Program-made: the position numbers and the translations under genes | In this document: positions 9,348-19,355 of the stretch, one piece after another | Position numbering within the stretch: the stretch's first letter is position 1 | How the letters are laid out: each line of letters opens with the position of its first letter | Assembly (NCBI RefSeq): GCF_000744835.1 | Contig: NZ_JQMS01000001.1 | Span: 1,054,001-1,118,000 of the forward strand | DNA length: 64,000 nucleotides | Source: Flavobacterium sp. 83 | GTDB lineage: Bacteria; Bacteroidota; Bacteroidia; Flavobacteriales; Flavobacteriaceae | Direction of reading: 5' to 3' | The notes under the pieces: generated by a model | Database searches by the model: none | What the model was told of the DNA's origin: nothing | What the model saw: only the letters and a program-made list of their open reading frames with translations

Positions 9348-10997
9348 ATGAATAAATTTTCAGCTTTACTTATCGCATTGATATTGCCCATTTTTCTTTT
9401 TGGTCAAGTTAAAAACGTACTGCTATTAAAAGAACTGGATAATGCCGTCAATGAATATGAGTTGTATTTAAATCGAAAAGAGACCGATATAAATAAACTT
9501 AAAGGGCTTTTACATTCTACTGCAACAGACCCGAAAAAATTCGAACTTTATGGAAAATTGTATGTTCAGTATAAAGCATACCAGTCCGATTCCGCATTAA
9601 TATACGCTCGAAAGAGCCTGCTGATTTCTCAAAAATTAAAAAATCCTGACAAAGTTAACGAAGCTAAATTAAACGTTTCCGCGATAATGGGAACATTAGG
9701 AATGTACAAGGAATCCCTTGATCTTTTGGAAACAATAAACATCAAATTGACGCCAAATTTAAAGGGAACCTATTATTGGACAAATCGGATTATCTATGGT
9801 TATTTGAATGATTATGGCGCTTCCAGTCAAGAAAAAAAGGAATATGGTGCGTTGACGAAAAAATACAGAGATTCGGCAATGCTTTATTTTCCGCCAAAAT
9901 CCATAGCATTCGGTATTGCCAAATCAGACCAATTATTGGAACATGGGCATGCGAATCAAGCAATAGCATTGCTGCAGGGATTTTTTTCAAAAACAGCAAA
10001 ACAGGATCCGAACAGAGCCGTTATCGCTTATATTATTTCGGAAGGCTATCGCTTGAAAAAAGACAAAGAACAGGAAGAAAAATGGTTGATTGTCTCTGCA
10101 ATATCAGATTTACAATTGGTAAAAAAAGAAAATATTTCTTTGCGTAAACTGGCGTTCATCCTATATGAGCAAGGTGATGTAGATAGAGCCTATAAATACA
10201 CCAAAAGATCATTAGAAGATGCTCTTTTTTGTAATGCCAAATTGAGAACCTATGAAATATCAAAAATGTTACCCATTATCAATGAGGCTTATGAAAATAA
10301 AAATGAAACCAATAGAACGCAACTCATCATTTTTCTAATTTGTGCCAGTATCTTATCCTTATTTTTATTAGTCGTTTTGATGCTGCTTTTTAAGCAAATG
10401 AAAAAATTAGCAAATGCCCAAAAAGAAATAAGTCTAGCCAATACAAAACTGTCAGTATTGAATAAAGAATTAAACGAAATCAATGAAAGGTTAAATGAAA
10501 CGAATGCAACCCTTGCCGAAGCGAGTTTGTTGAAAGAAATTTATATTGGCCGCTATATGGATCAATGTTCTGATTACATTGCAAAACAGGAGGAATACAG
10601 ACGAAAATTGAATGTAATGGCTACTGCAGGAAAAATGAATGAACTTGTAAAAGCAGTGAAGTCCAATACTGCTATTGAGAAGGAATTAAAAGAATTTTAT
10701 ACCAATTTTGACCAAACCTTTTTACAATTATTCCCCAATTTCATTGCTGAGTTTTCGAAATTGTTAGTAGACAAAGAAGTGCTTCACTTGAAACAAAACG
10801 AACTTCTAAACACGGAGTTAAGGATTTTTGCGCTCATTCGTTTGGGTATTAAAGACAGTACAAAAATCGCAGAATTTTTAAGGTATTCGGTGTCGACGAT
10901 TTATAATTATCGTTCTCAAATAAGAAACAAATCAGTAGGGCCAAGGGAAGAATTTGAATCAAAAGTCCTTTTAATTGGATCATCCGACAAAAAATAA
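9348..10997 (+). CDS. DUF6377-type membrane regulator (TPR, TM, coiled coil, HTH-like)
   Basis: 549 residues. Order: signal peptide (about 1-20, ending LFG/Q), helical TPR-like repeats (25-315) predicted outside the inner membrane, one transmembrane helix (about 325-348), a coiled coil (350-395), and a C-terminal cytosolic region ending in an HTH-like segment (LRIFALIRLGIKDSTKIAEF, about 495-530, then SVSTIYNYRSQIRNK). This architecture is common in Bacteroidota regulators beside sugar-use genes, where the outer part is thought to sense a sugar or protein signal. Its position between the divergent GH3 and the downstream GH13 gene supports control of alpha/beta-glucan genes. Direct DNA binding is inferred, not shown. 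Confidence 0.8.
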   Translation: MNKFSALLIALILPIFLFGQVKNVLLLKELDNAVNEYELYLNRKETDINKLKGLLHSTATDPKKFELYGKLYVQYKAYQSDSALIYARKSLLISQKLKNPDKVNEAKLNVSAIMGTLGMYKESLDLLETINIKLTPNLKGTYYWTNRIIYGYLNDYGASSQEKKEYGALTKKYRDSAMLYFPPKSIAFGIAKSDQLLEHGHANQAIALLQGFFSKTAKQDPNRAVIAYIISEGYRLKKDKEQEEKWLIVSAISDLQLVKKENISLRKLAFILYEQGDVDRAYKYTKRSLEDALFCNAKLRTYEISKMLPIINEAYENKNETNRTQLIIFLICASILSLFLLVVLMLLFKQMKKLANAQKEISLANTKLSVLNKELNEINERLNETNATLAEASLLKEIYIGRYMDQCSDYIAKQEEYRRKLNVMATAGKMNELVKAVKSNTAIEKELKEFYTNFDQTFLQLFPNFIAEFSKLLVDKEVLHLKQNELLNTELRIFALIRLGIKDSTKIAEFLRYSVSTIYNYRSQIRNKSVGPREEFESKVLLIGSSDKK

Positions 10998-11268
10998 AAC
11001 CCATTACCTTATTCGTACTTGTTGAAAAGCAGTCTTTATTGCATTTTTATTTTATAAATGCACCACTTTTTTTAATGACAAATTATTTTTAAGTTGCTTA
11101 TTTTCAATCATTTGTAAAAAATATAATTTACTTTTTTTTTACCTGTAAAATTTTAAGCAGGGAAAGAATCTACTTTTACTATATCAAAGTTTTTGAAATA
11201 TAAGGCATTACTAAAACGTGTCTAATAAATCGATTTCGTTGAAAAAACCATTAACTAAAAAATTTAAA

Positions 11269-13044
11269 ATGAAAGTAGCATTATCAAAGGGAATGGCCAT
11301 TGCATTATTTTGCTTTGGATTAGCCTCAACAAACCCAACTGTAGCACAAGAAAAAAAGCCGACAGTTGACCGAAAATGGTGGAAGGAAGCCGTTGTATAT
11401 CAAATTTATCCCAGAAGTTTCAAAGATACTGATGGAGATGGCGTAGGAGATTTGAAAGGGATTATTCAAAAATTAGATTATATCAAAAGTTTAGGAATAG
11501 ATGTGGTTTGGTTGAATCCAATTTACGGTTCTCCAAATGCAGATAACGGATATGACATTTCGGATTATCAATCTATTATGAAAGAATTTGGAACCATGGA
11601 AGATTTTGATGCGTTATTGAAAGGAATGCATGAAAGAGGTTTGAAATTAGTAATGGATTTAGTTGTCAATCACAGTTCAGATGAGCATAAATGGTTTCAG
11701 GAAAGCCGTAAATCCCGAGACAATCCATACCGAGATTATTACCATTGGTGGCCAGCCGAAAAAGGAAAACCCGCTTTTCGCCCAGGTGCTTTTGAAGCAG
11801 ATGGAAGTGGTTGGAGATATGACAAACAAACGGATTCGTATTATTTACATTACTTCAGCTATAAGCAACCTGATTTGAATTGGGAAAACCCAAAATTGCG
11901 TCAGGAAATTTATAGCATGATGAATTGGTGGTTCCAAAAAGGGATTGATGGATTCCGTATGGACGTGATTCCATTTATCGCAAAAGACACGACTTTTCCG
12001 GTGATTACTCAAGCTGATTTAGATAAAAACTACCAAGGGCGTTGGGATATTTTTATGGCCAGCGGACCTCATTTGCACGATTATTTGAAAGAAATGAATA
12101 AAGAAGTTTTGAGTAAATATGATGTAATGGCATTAGCAGAAGGTGCTGGAATGACACTGAAATCAGCTCATGATTTTGTGGATGCCGATAGAAAAGAATT
12201 GGATATGGGGTATCATTTTGAAGGAACTAACTTAGGGTACATTCCGGGTTATTTCAAAAAAATGAATCCAAATTGGAGTTTAATTGATTTCAAAAAAATC
12301 TATTCTGACTGGGATGCAGTTTACGACCAAAAAGGATGGGGAACCATTTATTTAGGGAACCACGATCAACCCAGAATGACTTCTCGTTGGGGAAATGACG
12401 CACCAGAATTCAGAGCCGTTTCATCAAAAATGTTAACCACTTTTTTACTTTCGATGAAAGGAACGCCTTATTATTATAATGGAGATGAAATAGGAATGGT
12501 GAATGCCAAATTCAATAAAATTGAAGATTATAGAGACATCGAAACGATTGCAGAATATGAAAAAGTAAAAATTGCCGGCGGTGATTTAAAACAATTCATC
12601 GAAGATCAAAAAACCGGTGGAGCCAGAGACAACGGAAGAACTCCTTTCCAATGGGATAGCTCTAAAAATGGAGGGTTTTCAACAGCGGAACCGTGGTTAA
12701 AAGTAAATGACAATCACACTGTTTTGAATGCAGCGGCTCAAGAAAAAGACCCGAATTCAGTATTGAATTACTTTAGAAGAATGACCAAACTTCGCAAATC
12801 GAAACCCGTTTTAGTTTATGGAAAATACACTCTTTTAGACAAAAACAATCCAAATGTGTATGCGTACACCAGAGAATTAGATGGTAAAAAAGTGTTAGTG
12901 TTATTAAATTTTTCTGCTAAAAATGCTATTGCAAATACAGGAATTAACTTAAAAAACGCAAAAATTTTAATTGATAATTATGCGACACTATCAAAAAAAG
13001 CTACTCTAAGACCTTATGAGGCTCTTGTATTAGAGTTGAAATAA
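11269..13044 (+). CDS. GH13 alpha-glucosidase (oligo-1,6-glucosidase-like), exported
   Basis: About 591 residues from the ATG at 11,269. A GTG 51 nt upstream (11,218) is in frame, but the inner ATG gives a normal signal peptide (MKVALSKGMAIALFCFGLAS, cleaved near VAQ) and follows an A-rich leader. The GH13 barrel is complete: YQIYPRSFKD near the start, nucleophile Asp232 in GFRMDV, acid/base Glu291 in ALAEGA, transition-state Asp366 in GNHDQPR, plus the TDGDGVGDL calcium-type loop. A beta-sandwich domain C closes the protein. It should hydrolyse alpha-1,4/1,6-linked glucose oligosaccharides in the periplasm. It is downstream of the DUF6377-type regulator, with a strong bidirectional terminator after it. 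Confidence 0.92.
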   Translation: MKVALSKGMAIALFCFGLASTNPTVAQEKKPTVDRKWWKEAVVYQIYPRSFKDTDGDGVGDLKGIIQKLDYIKSLGIDVVWLNPIYGSPNADNGYDISDYQSIMKEFGTMEDFDALLKGMHERGLKLVMDLVVNHSSDEHKWFQESRKSRDNPYRDYYHWWPAEKGKPAFRPGAFEADGSGWRYDKQTDSYYLHYFSYKQPDLNWENPKLRQEIYSMMNWWFQKGIDGFRMDVIPFIAKDTTFPVITQADLDKNYQGRWDIFMASGPHLHDYLKEMNKEVLSKYDVMALAEGAGMTLKSAHDFVDADRKELDMGYHFEGTNLGYIPGYFKKMNPNWSLIDFKKIYSDWDAVYDQKGWGTIYLGNHDQPRMTSRWGNDAPEFRAVSSKMLTTFLLSMKGTPYYYNGDEIGMVNAKFNKIEDYRDIETIAEYEKVKIAGGDLKQFIEDQKTGGARDNGRTPFQWDSSKNGGFSTAEPWLKVNDNHTVLNAAAQEKDPNSVLNYFRRMTKLRKSKPVLVYGKYTLLDKNNPNVYAYTRELDGKKVLVLLNFSAKNAIANTGINLKNAKILIDNYATLSKKATLRPYEALVLELK

Positions 13045-13151
13045 CCATTGAAATTATACAAAACTTTTACACATAGTAAGGGTTTTGTTTTCTTAAAAAA
13101 ATGAATGTTTAAGTGTAACGGCTTTAAACTCTAACCATTATTTTTATAATC

Positions 13152-13187
13152 AAAGCAGAAAGGTCTCAAGCGACACCTTTCTGCTTT
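13152..13187. terminator. bidirectional terminator between convergent genes
   Basis: Perfect 13-bp inverted repeat AAAGCAGAAAGGT (13,152-13,164) and its complement (13,175-13,187) with a 10-nt loop. It sits between the convergent GH13 gene and the PepSY-associated membrane protein gene, with A/T-rich tails usable on both strands. Confidence 0.8.
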
Positions 13188-13197
13188 ATTCATTAAT

Positions 13198-13713
13198 TTA
13201 TACCAACAACAAAATCAAAGTTAACACTACACCGGCAGCAGTGAAGTATAATCCTTTTTTGAATATTGATGTTTTGGGCATGAACATCCAGAAAGAAGAT
13301 ATCACAAAAAATAAAAGCGATAAGCCAAAAAAGACATTTAAAAAAAATAAGGGATCTCCAGACCTTGCTTTATGTAGTTGAGTCATTTTTTCGATAGCAG
13401 CAGGAAGTTCTTTTGTTTTATAATCAGCTACTCCAGTTTTTTTATTGTATGTTCCATCCTTAAAATAAACAACATCGCCTTCTTCACGATCCGCTTTAAA
13501 ACCACGAATTTCTAACATTCGTCCTAAATCCTCTCCACTGGCATTGGGCTTAACTTTTTTAACTACTTGTTTTTCTTCTTTCAGAAAACCAGAGTCTCTA
13601 AAAATTAATATAATTCCACTTAAGGCATAAACAGCCATAATTCCAGCAAGGAAAAAGCCTAAATAACGATGAACGATACGCATTGTTGTACTAAGAGTTT
13701 GTTTTTTTGACAT
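13198..13713 (-). CDS. PepSY-associated transmembrane protein
   Basis: 171 residues. The first helix region (about 10-34, RIVHRYLGFFLAGIMAVYAL) is the signature of PepSY-associated TM proteins, whose His-containing helix is also found in iron-regulated reductases. A soluble PepSY-like part (about 45-115) and two further hydrophobic helices (about 120-140 and 150-170) follow. Inner-membrane location is clear; function is unknown for the family, though many neighbour iron uptake systems. A degraded second copy of this gene lies at about 20,290-20,468, after the intervening receptor and two-component genes. Confidence 0.75.
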   Translation of the reverse strand: MSKKQTLSTTMRIVHRYLGFFLAGIMAVYALSGIILIFRDSGFLKEEKQVVKKVKPNASGEDLGRMLEIRGFKADREEGDVVYFKDGTYNKKTGVADYKTKELPAAIEKMTQLHKARSGDPLFFLNVFFGLSLLFFVISSFWMFMPKTSIFKKGLYFTAAGVVLTLILLLV

Positions 13714-14042
13714 ACTTAAACAGGTTTTTTTTTTAAAGTATTAATTGATTTTATGTTAATTGTTAATAAAAATAGTGGGCTGATAAAAGAAATATCGCGA
13801 CAACTTTATAATTATAGAAACGTTTGACAAAAAAAGAATTAAAAGGTTTAATCCTTTGGAGTAATTTTTTTAAATAATTTTGTTATCCTACAAAAAGATC
13901 TTTTATCGTCAATCTGATAAAAACGTTTATTGGATTCAAAAACTAAAATTTGGGCAATAAATAGTCTTTTCAAGATTTATTTCTTGAATTTTTTTTACCA
14001 GTAATTTCACACAGATTGACAGCGACCCAATTCCTTTAACAG
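13714..14042. other. intergenic region, no gene seen
   Basis: 329 bp, AT-rich, between two minus-strand genes. It should contain the promoter of the PepSY-type gene and perhaps a weak terminator (AAAGGTTTAATCCTTT near 13,841) of the Dabb gene. No open frame with a credible start is visible. Confidence 0.4.
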
Positions 14043-14432
14043 TTACACATCTATTGCATCATAAACCACTACCTTTTCCCATAAATGAGAACAGTTTTTT
14101 ACAAAAGCCTGATGAATTGGATGATCCTGGTATACTTTTTGTCCGGCTGCATCATCAAAAAACATGAGTTCCGAAACACTCCAAGAGGTGTCTACTACTT
14201 CGCGTTTCTCGGTAGAAGCCAAAACGCCCACATGAATTTGACGAATAGTTGGTATTGCCGCTAAGGTTTTTAAACCGGAAATTAATTGCTGTTTGTCAGC
14301 TTCTGATTGTGGGTTCTTTAACCAAAAAAACACATGGTGCAATAAGGGTTTTTTCTTGGGGCGCATTGCAAAGCCCATAATACCTGCAACTCCAAATAAA
14401 GCTGCAGCACCAATAAATTTTCTACGTATCAT
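14043..14432 (-). CDS. Dabb (stress-responsive alpha/beta barrel) family protein
   Basis: 129 residues. The N-terminus RRKFIGAAALFGVAGIMGFA resembles a short Tat/Sec signal or anchor. The rest matches the Dabb ferredoxin-like dimeric barrel: HHVFFWLK at the start, a conserved central helix, and a DHPIHQAFV segment near the C-terminus. Such proteins are small and dimeric, and their roles are mostly unassigned. It stands alone on the minus strand between the receptor gene and the PepSY protein gene. Confidence 0.8.
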   Translation of the reverse strand: MIRRKFIGAAALFGVAGIMGFAMRPKKKPLLHHVFFWLKNPQSEADKQQLISGLKTLAAIPTIRQIHVGVLASTEKREVVDTSWSVSELMFFDDAAGQKVYQDHPIHQAFVKNCSHLWEKVVVYDAIDV

Positions 14433-14578
14433 AAATTAATTTTAAAAGGTAAATATCGAAATTTAAAAAATAAAAAGAGAGAAAAACAGCTCCTTTATTT
14501 GTTTGAACAACTCCGTACAGACCGATTAATCCCCTAATTAGAGTATTCCTGTAGAATGTTTAAAAAGTCCTGCATATA

Positions 14579-14614
14579 AAAAAGGTTTCAAGATACTATT
14601 CCTGAAACCTTTTT
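14579..14614 (-). terminator. terminator of the TonB-dependent receptor gene
   Basis: Inverted repeat AAAAAGGTTTCA (14,579-14,590) and TGAAACCTTTTT (14,603-14,614), giving a U-run on the minus strand 25 nt past the receptor stop. A closely similar hairpin (GTTTCAAGATTA...TCCTGAAAC) recurs at 19,239-19,272. Confidence 0.8.
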
Positions 14615-14638
14615 GAGTTTTAATATATTTCTATTATC

Positions 14639-17128
14639 TTATTTCATTGCAGGCATACTACCTCCCTGATTGTTTTGATCTCCTTCTTTAAGGTCATCAT
14701 TATTGATGCCTTTCTTTTTAGCGCCAGTGAAATTCATTGAACCAAAATTATAGCTGAATGTAATTCCAAAAGAACGGATTGGAAATTTAAAAGTACTGCT
14801 TTGGCTGAAGCCTTGTCCACTTGAATTCTGTTTGAATTCTAAATCCTTTTTGAATGGCGATACCATGTTAACTCCTAATGATGCTGCTTTGTTCCAAAAT
14901 TGTTTTTTTACTCCAAACACCATTAAATTAAAAGCTGGAGTGGTGCCTTGCAATGTTTTCTTAGAAGAATTTTGGATTATAAATGCTTCAGCTGAAATGT
15001 CCTTTTTTAATTGAAGTGTCCCACTCACGAATGCAGAATATTGAATTGTTGTACTATTAGTGGATTGTTCCAAGTTGTATAATCCAGTTGGATCTGGTTT
15101 GTATGTAAAGGCATTAAAGTTTCCGCGTAAAGTCAGTATTTTAAAAGGGTTTACAGAACCGAAAAAACTCATTCCAAATGATTTATTGTTACCAATATTT
15201 TGATAATTGGTGATTGTTCCTGTCTCATCTGATAAAGGTGTTGCAATACCTTCAATTAAGTCTGATGTATATTTATAATACGCCGAAATATTCAGAGTGC
15301 GCTTTTGAGAAAATGTGGAGAATCCTAATTCTACGGTTTGAGACACTTCAGGATCAAGCGTTGGGTTCCCTTGTGTTTGTGCTTGAATATTTGATTTATT
15401 GATAAATGGGTTCAAGTAAGTAAAGCTTGGTCTTGAAATACGTTTGCTATAGGTCAGTTTTAAAGAAGACGATTGAGATAATGCTTTTTGTAATGTAAAA
15501 CTTGGAATAAATGTCCCGTAGTCAATTTTGAATGGACTTAAATCGGTTTGTAGCGCATTTGTAGGGTCTCCTTTGATAGCTGTGTTTTCAAAACGAGCGC
15601 CTGCCATTACAGTAAAACCTTTGGGTAAAGTTACTGTTCCTACTGTATAAACGGATGCAACATCTTGGTTGTAATTGTATAAATTAGAGCTGATTGGGTC
15701 AAAAACAAACGCATTTTGTGCATCAGGAACATAATTTTGGAAATCACTCGAAATCTTTCTGATGATTGTTTTACCACCGGCTTCCAGTTTAAATTTTTCA
15801 GTTACCGGTAAGGTATAATCCAATTGAAGCGTGTATTCATTATTCGTTCCGTCATTATTTGCTTTTTGATTGGTATAAAAACCAGAATAAATATTTTGGT
15901 AATCGGTATTGACTAAACTATGGCTCCATTGCGATGAGAAAGTAAGTTCGTGTCCTGCCTTTGCAAATTTATGACTATAATTAAGGTTCCAGTCAAACCC
16001 TCCAAAGGAGTTTTTCGCACTACTTTGTCCAGTATAATTGCTACTGTTCGCGTTATTCAGATAATCAGTAAATTGATTTTCACTTGTTCCGCTTCGCTCA
16101 AATCCTCCATCATTATATCTAAAAGTTGTACTCAAACTATTGAAACTATTAAAATCATAACCCGCAGTGACTGATGCTACAATACCTTTACGCTGTACCT
16201 CATTACTCCCTTTACTTGTTTGTAAGCTTTTGGCATTACTGTTGTTTAAAATTTGATTCGACTCGGAAGCGGACTCTTGTGGCCAGCCATTGTTGAATCC
16301 AATATTTGCCGAAAGGCTGAAACGGTTTTTATTGTAATTAACATTTGCATTAAAGTTATTTTGTCTCGTACCAATACCACCACTTACAGAGCCACTTACT
16401 CCTGAAGTACTTTTTTGTTTGGTAATAATGTTAATAATTCCTGCTGATCCTTCGGCATCATATTTTGCAGATGGTGAAGTAACCACTTCGATATTTTTAA
16501 TTTGGTCAGCGGGTATTGTTTTCAATACATCAGCAAGGTTAGCTGATGTAGCTCCTGATGGTTTTCCGTTGATTAATACGCGTACATTTGCGTCTCCACG
16601 GATCGATACATTTCCATTGATATCTACATTTACCATAGGCACTTTTTGCAATACGTCAGTAGCATTACCACCAGTTGCTGTCAAGTCTTTTTCTACGTTG
16701 TAAACAATTTTATCAATCTTGTTAGTCACTTGTTGTGTTTTCCCTACCACTACAACTTCTTTTAACGTATTAGTTTCAGGACTTAAAACTACTTTTCCAA
16801 TCTCAAGATCCAACTTTGCATTTGTTGTAATTATGGATTTAATAGTTTTGTCATTGTAGCCAATAAAAGAAATGGTAACGGTATATGTACCAGGTTCAAC
16901 TTCATTCAACTTGAAATTTCCGGTAGCATCGGTTAAAACACCCGTCGCAGGTTTAGCTGAGTTAATTTTATAAAGACTTACTGAAGCATAATCAACTGGT
17001 GCTTTAGTTATAGAATCGATTACGGTACCAGAAATTTTTCCTTTTAAGCTATTCGTTCCGGTAAAATTTTGCGATTTTACTGTTAAAACAGAAAAAAGTA
17101 ATACAGTGAGAAGGATAATTTTTTTCAT
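14639..17128 (-). CDS. TonB-dependent receptor, outer membrane beta-barrel family
   Basis: 829 residues. Signal peptide (about 1-19), carboxypeptidase-D-regulatory-like domain (about 28-115, GKISGTVIDSITKAPVDYAS), plug domain (about 120-240, with DVLQKVPMVNVDINGNVSI and RVLINGK), then a large beta-barrel of the OMP_b-brl_3 type. It is an outer-membrane active transporter energised by TonB. The lack of a SusD partner argues against a classical Sus glycan system and fits peptide, metal-chelate or small-molecule uptake. Upstream on the same strand is a LytTR regulator/histidine kinase pair 148 bp away, which may regulate it. The barrel appears complete. Confidence 0.88.
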   Translation of the reverse strand: MKKIILLTVLLFSVLTVKSQNFTGTNSLKGKISGTVIDSITKAPVDYASVSLYKINSAKPATGVLTDATGNFKLNEVEPGTYTVTISFIGYNDKTIKSIITTNAKLDLEIGKVVLSPETNTLKEVVVVGKTQQVTNKIDKIVYNVEKDLTATGGNATDVLQKVPMVNVDINGNVSIRGDANVRVLINGKPSGATSANLADVLKTIPADQIKNIEVVTSPSAKYDAEGSAGIINIITKQKSTSGVSGSVSGGIGTRQNNFNANVNYNKNRFSLSANIGFNNGWPQESASESNQILNNSNAKSLQTSKGSNEVQRKGIVASVTAGYDFNSFNSLSTTFRYNDGGFERSGTSENQFTDYLNNANSSNYTGQSSAKNSFGGFDWNLNYSHKFAKAGHELTFSSQWSHSLVNTDYQNIYSGFYTNQKANNDGTNNEYTLQLDYTLPVTEKFKLEAGGKTIIRKISSDFQNYVPDAQNAFVFDPISSNLYNYNQDVASVYTVGTVTLPKGFTVMAGARFENTAIKGDPTNALQTDLSPFKIDYGTFIPSFTLQKALSQSSSLKLTYSKRISRPSFTYLNPFINKSNIQAQTQGNPTLDPEVSQTVELGFSTFSQKRTLNISAYYKYTSDLIEGIATPLSDETGTITNYQNIGNNKSFGMSFFGSVNPFKILTLRGNFNAFTYKPDPTGLYNLEQSTNSTTIQYSAFVSGTLQLKKDISAEAFIIQNSSKKTLQGTTPAFNLMVFGVKKQFWNKAASLGVNMVSPFKKDLEFKQNSSGQGFSQSSTFKFPIRSFGITFSYNFGSMNFTGAKKKGINNDDLKEGDQNNQGGSMPAMK

Positions 17129-17276
17129 TTTAAGATATTTTAAGTTCCAAAACCATTAGAATTTTTATACAAATTCGTTTGGATTACGGTACAAAGCAAC
17201 ATCTTAATAGGAATAAATGCCAACACATTCGATAGAGAGGCGGAGAACGTCGACGGAATTTTAACAATTCAAATTT

Positions 17277-18029
17277 TTAAGCCCAATCTTGGAAAAATTT
17301 CATAAAATTATCTTTGTATTGGTCGGTAACCGCAATGGTAATTTTGTCAATTTGGACGGAGTTTTTTGTAGCGGACTTTATTTTATCCAGTGACACAATA
17401 TAGGATCTGTGGATTCGCATAAATTTATTTTCGGGAAGCTTTTCTTCCAGCGATTTCATACTGGTCAGTGACAATAAAGGTTTGTCTTCGCTTAGGCGGA
17501 ATACTTTTACATAATCTTTCATGCTTTCTATATAAATGATGTCATCTACAGCAATTCTAACAAGCTGATATTCAAATTTCAGATAAATATAAGCTACTTC
17601 ATTTTCAGGAATTTGCGGACTGTATTTTCGTATTTCCTGCTCCGGGTTTCGTATTAAATCAAAATAGCCCAGCGCCTTTGCAACTGATTTACTGAAATCA
17701 ACAAAACTAAAAGGTTTTAGGAGATAATCAAGTGCATCTACCTTGTAACCATCAAGCGCATACTGGTCAAAAGCGGTTGTAAATATGATTCTTAAATTCC
17801 CCTTTATACGATATTGTTCTACAATCTTTGCCAGTTCAATTCCGTTTATGTCCGGCATTCGAATATCAAGAAAAATTAGGTCAATCTCCTGTTCATGAAT
17901 TGCTTTTAATGCTTCGATAGCATTCGAAAACTGCCCTACTAATGATAAGGACGGCATTTGTTCTATATAAGAAACCAGAATCTGTAGCGCCAGCGGTTCA
18001 TCATCAACCGCAATACATTTTAATATCAT
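17277..18029 (-). CDS. LytTR-family response regulator
   Basis: 250 residues. An N-terminal receiver domain has DD at 9-10, the phospho-acceptor Asp55 in LIFLDIRMPD and a conserved Lys in LLKPF. A C-terminal LytTR DNA-binding domain (about 145-250) contains YIESMKDYVKV and FMRIHRSYIVSL. Its start overlaps the histidine kinase stop by 4 nt (ATGA), a typical translationally coupled kinase-regulator pair. It probably acts on its own promoter or on the neighbouring receptor gene, which is an inference from proximity. Confidence 0.92.
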   Translation of the reverse strand: MILKCIAVDDEPLALQILVSYIEQMPSLSLVGQFSNAIEALKAIHEQEIDLIFLDIRMPDINGIELAKIVEQYRIKGNLRIIFTTAFDQYALDGYKVDALDYLLKPFSFVDFSKSVAKALGYFDLIRNPEQEIRKYSPQIPENEVAYIYLKFEYQLVRIAVDDIIYIESMKDYVKVFRLSEDKPLLSLTSMKSLEEKLPENKFMRIHRSYIVSLDKIKSATKNSVQIDKITIAVTDQYKDNFMKFFQDWA

Positions 18030-19087
18030 GAGATTTGTAATTTTAAGATTACCGAATATTCCATTTGAAGAATATCTTTCGTAGTAGTTAATTCGTATTT
18101 GCCCGGATAAATCAGATCGAGTCTTCTGCGGGTATTGATTAAACCAATTCCGTTACTTTCTTCTTTACTTAGGGTTTGATTTTCAAAAATAGAATTACGG
18201 ACTTCAATTTGTATAAATTTTTCGGACTGCTCAATTCCAATATAAATATAGCTTGGATAAATGCCGCTGATTCCGTGTTTATAGGCATTTTCGATAAAAG
18301 GTAAAAACAACATTGGTGCTACTTCTACTTCCTTCATATTTTTACGTTTTTCAAATATTACCTGTACTTTATCCGTAATTCTCAGCTCCATGAGTTTTAG
18401 ATAATCCTCTACAAAACCTATTTCTTTACTTAGCGTTGTCAGATTGTTTTTGGTGTCATAAAGTACATAGCGCATCATGTGTGACAAAGTATAGATCGCT
18501 TCCCGTGCCGGGTGATTTTCAGTACCCGCCAAGGCATAAATACTGTTCAGGATATTAAAAAAAAAGTGAGGATTGATTTGAGATTTAAGAAATGACAGTT
18601 CCGAAGTCACTTTTTCCTTTTCAAGATTTTGCCGCATTTGTGTTTCAGCTTGCAGTTTTTTGGCAACGCTTATTACGGTGCTGGCACCTACTAATAACAA
18701 GGTTATTATGATTTCGCTTAAATTTGAAATCAAAGCACCATGCATGTTGTCTTTTTTAGAAATTTTAAAATGCTGATTTAAAATAGCATCAAGGTTTATG
18801 AGTGAGTTGAAAGTATCGCTAATATATAGCACTGCTACGATAAGAATACATATTGCAATAAAGAAAAAACCATTTTTGCCTTGAAATAAAAGGGTAGGTA
18901 TAATTATTTTGTAGGTGAGATAAAAAACGATAATCCATATTACATACATAAACATTTGTTTTATCCAAAATTCTATTGGAAAACTAATATTCATATACAG
19001 AGGCATACTTTGGACTATTAGTAGTCCAAAAAAGAGTAACGCTTTTGAAAAAATCGATATGTCTTTAACTGAAAATGGTTTCATCAT
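18026..19087 (-). CDS. LytS-like sensor histidine kinase
   Basis: 353 residues. Four hydrophobic segments (about 12-30, 43-66, 72-92, 122-142) form the membrane sensor. A coiled linker follows, then a His_kinase domain with the phospho-acceptor His174 in SQINPHFFFNIL and an HATPase region (FIENAYKHG, then NGIGLINTRRRL). This family works with LytTR regulators, and the regulator gene overlaps it by 4 nt. The ligand is unknown. No N-terminal periplasmic domain is present, so sensing is probably within or near the membrane. Confidence 0.9.
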   Translation of the reverse strand: MMKPFSVKDISIFSKALLFFGLLIVQSMPLYMNISFPIEFWIKQMFMYVIWIIVFYLTYKIIIPTLLFQGKNGFFFIAICILIVAVLYISDTFNSLINLDAILNQHFKISKKDNMHGALISNLSEIIITLLLVGASTVISVAKKLQAETQMRQNLEKEKVTSELSFLKSQINPHFFFNILNSIYALAGTENHPAREAIYTLSHMMRYVLYDTKNNLTTLSKEIGFVEDYLKLMELRITDKVQVIFEKRKNMKEVEVAPMLFLPFIENAYKHGISGIYPSYIYIGIEQSEKFIQIEVRNSIFENQTLSKEESNGIGLINTRRRLDLIYPGKYELTTTKDILQMEYSVILKLQIS

Positions 19088-19238
19088 GTATAAATTAAAA
19101 ATAAATATACGTAATAAATGATATCCTAAAATTAGAATCGACAGTTTCCCATAGAATGTCGATAGACAGACCTAGTTCCTCTTAGAAAAATGAAAAGTAT
19201 TGTGATTAATTCATGAATCGCGCCAGAGGTATAAATAA

Positions 19239-19272
19239 AAAGAGTTTCAAGATTAACATCCTGAAACTCTTT
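19239..19272 (-). terminator. terminator downstream of the 254-aa outer membrane protein gene
   Basis: AAAGAGTTTCA (19,239-19,249) and TGAAACTCTTT (19,262-19,272), an 11-bp stem 84 nt past the stop of the minus-strand gene at 19,356. It separates that gene from the histidine kinase unit. Confidence 0.7.
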
Positions 19273-19355
19273 ATCGAAGTTGCTTTGTTGAAGAAAATCG
19301 AAAGTTAAGTACTCAAATACATTGTGCGATATTTAATAAAAAACGGCAGGATTGT

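Noticed and set aside
11218..11268. GTG start 51 nt upstream of the GH13 ATG
   Set aside because: The extension adds a charged segment before the signal peptide; the ATG at 11,269 gives a normal secretion signal.
14639..17128. SusC-type glycan receptor
   Set aside because: No SusD-like gene beside it, and the barrel looks like the OMP_b-brl_3 type.
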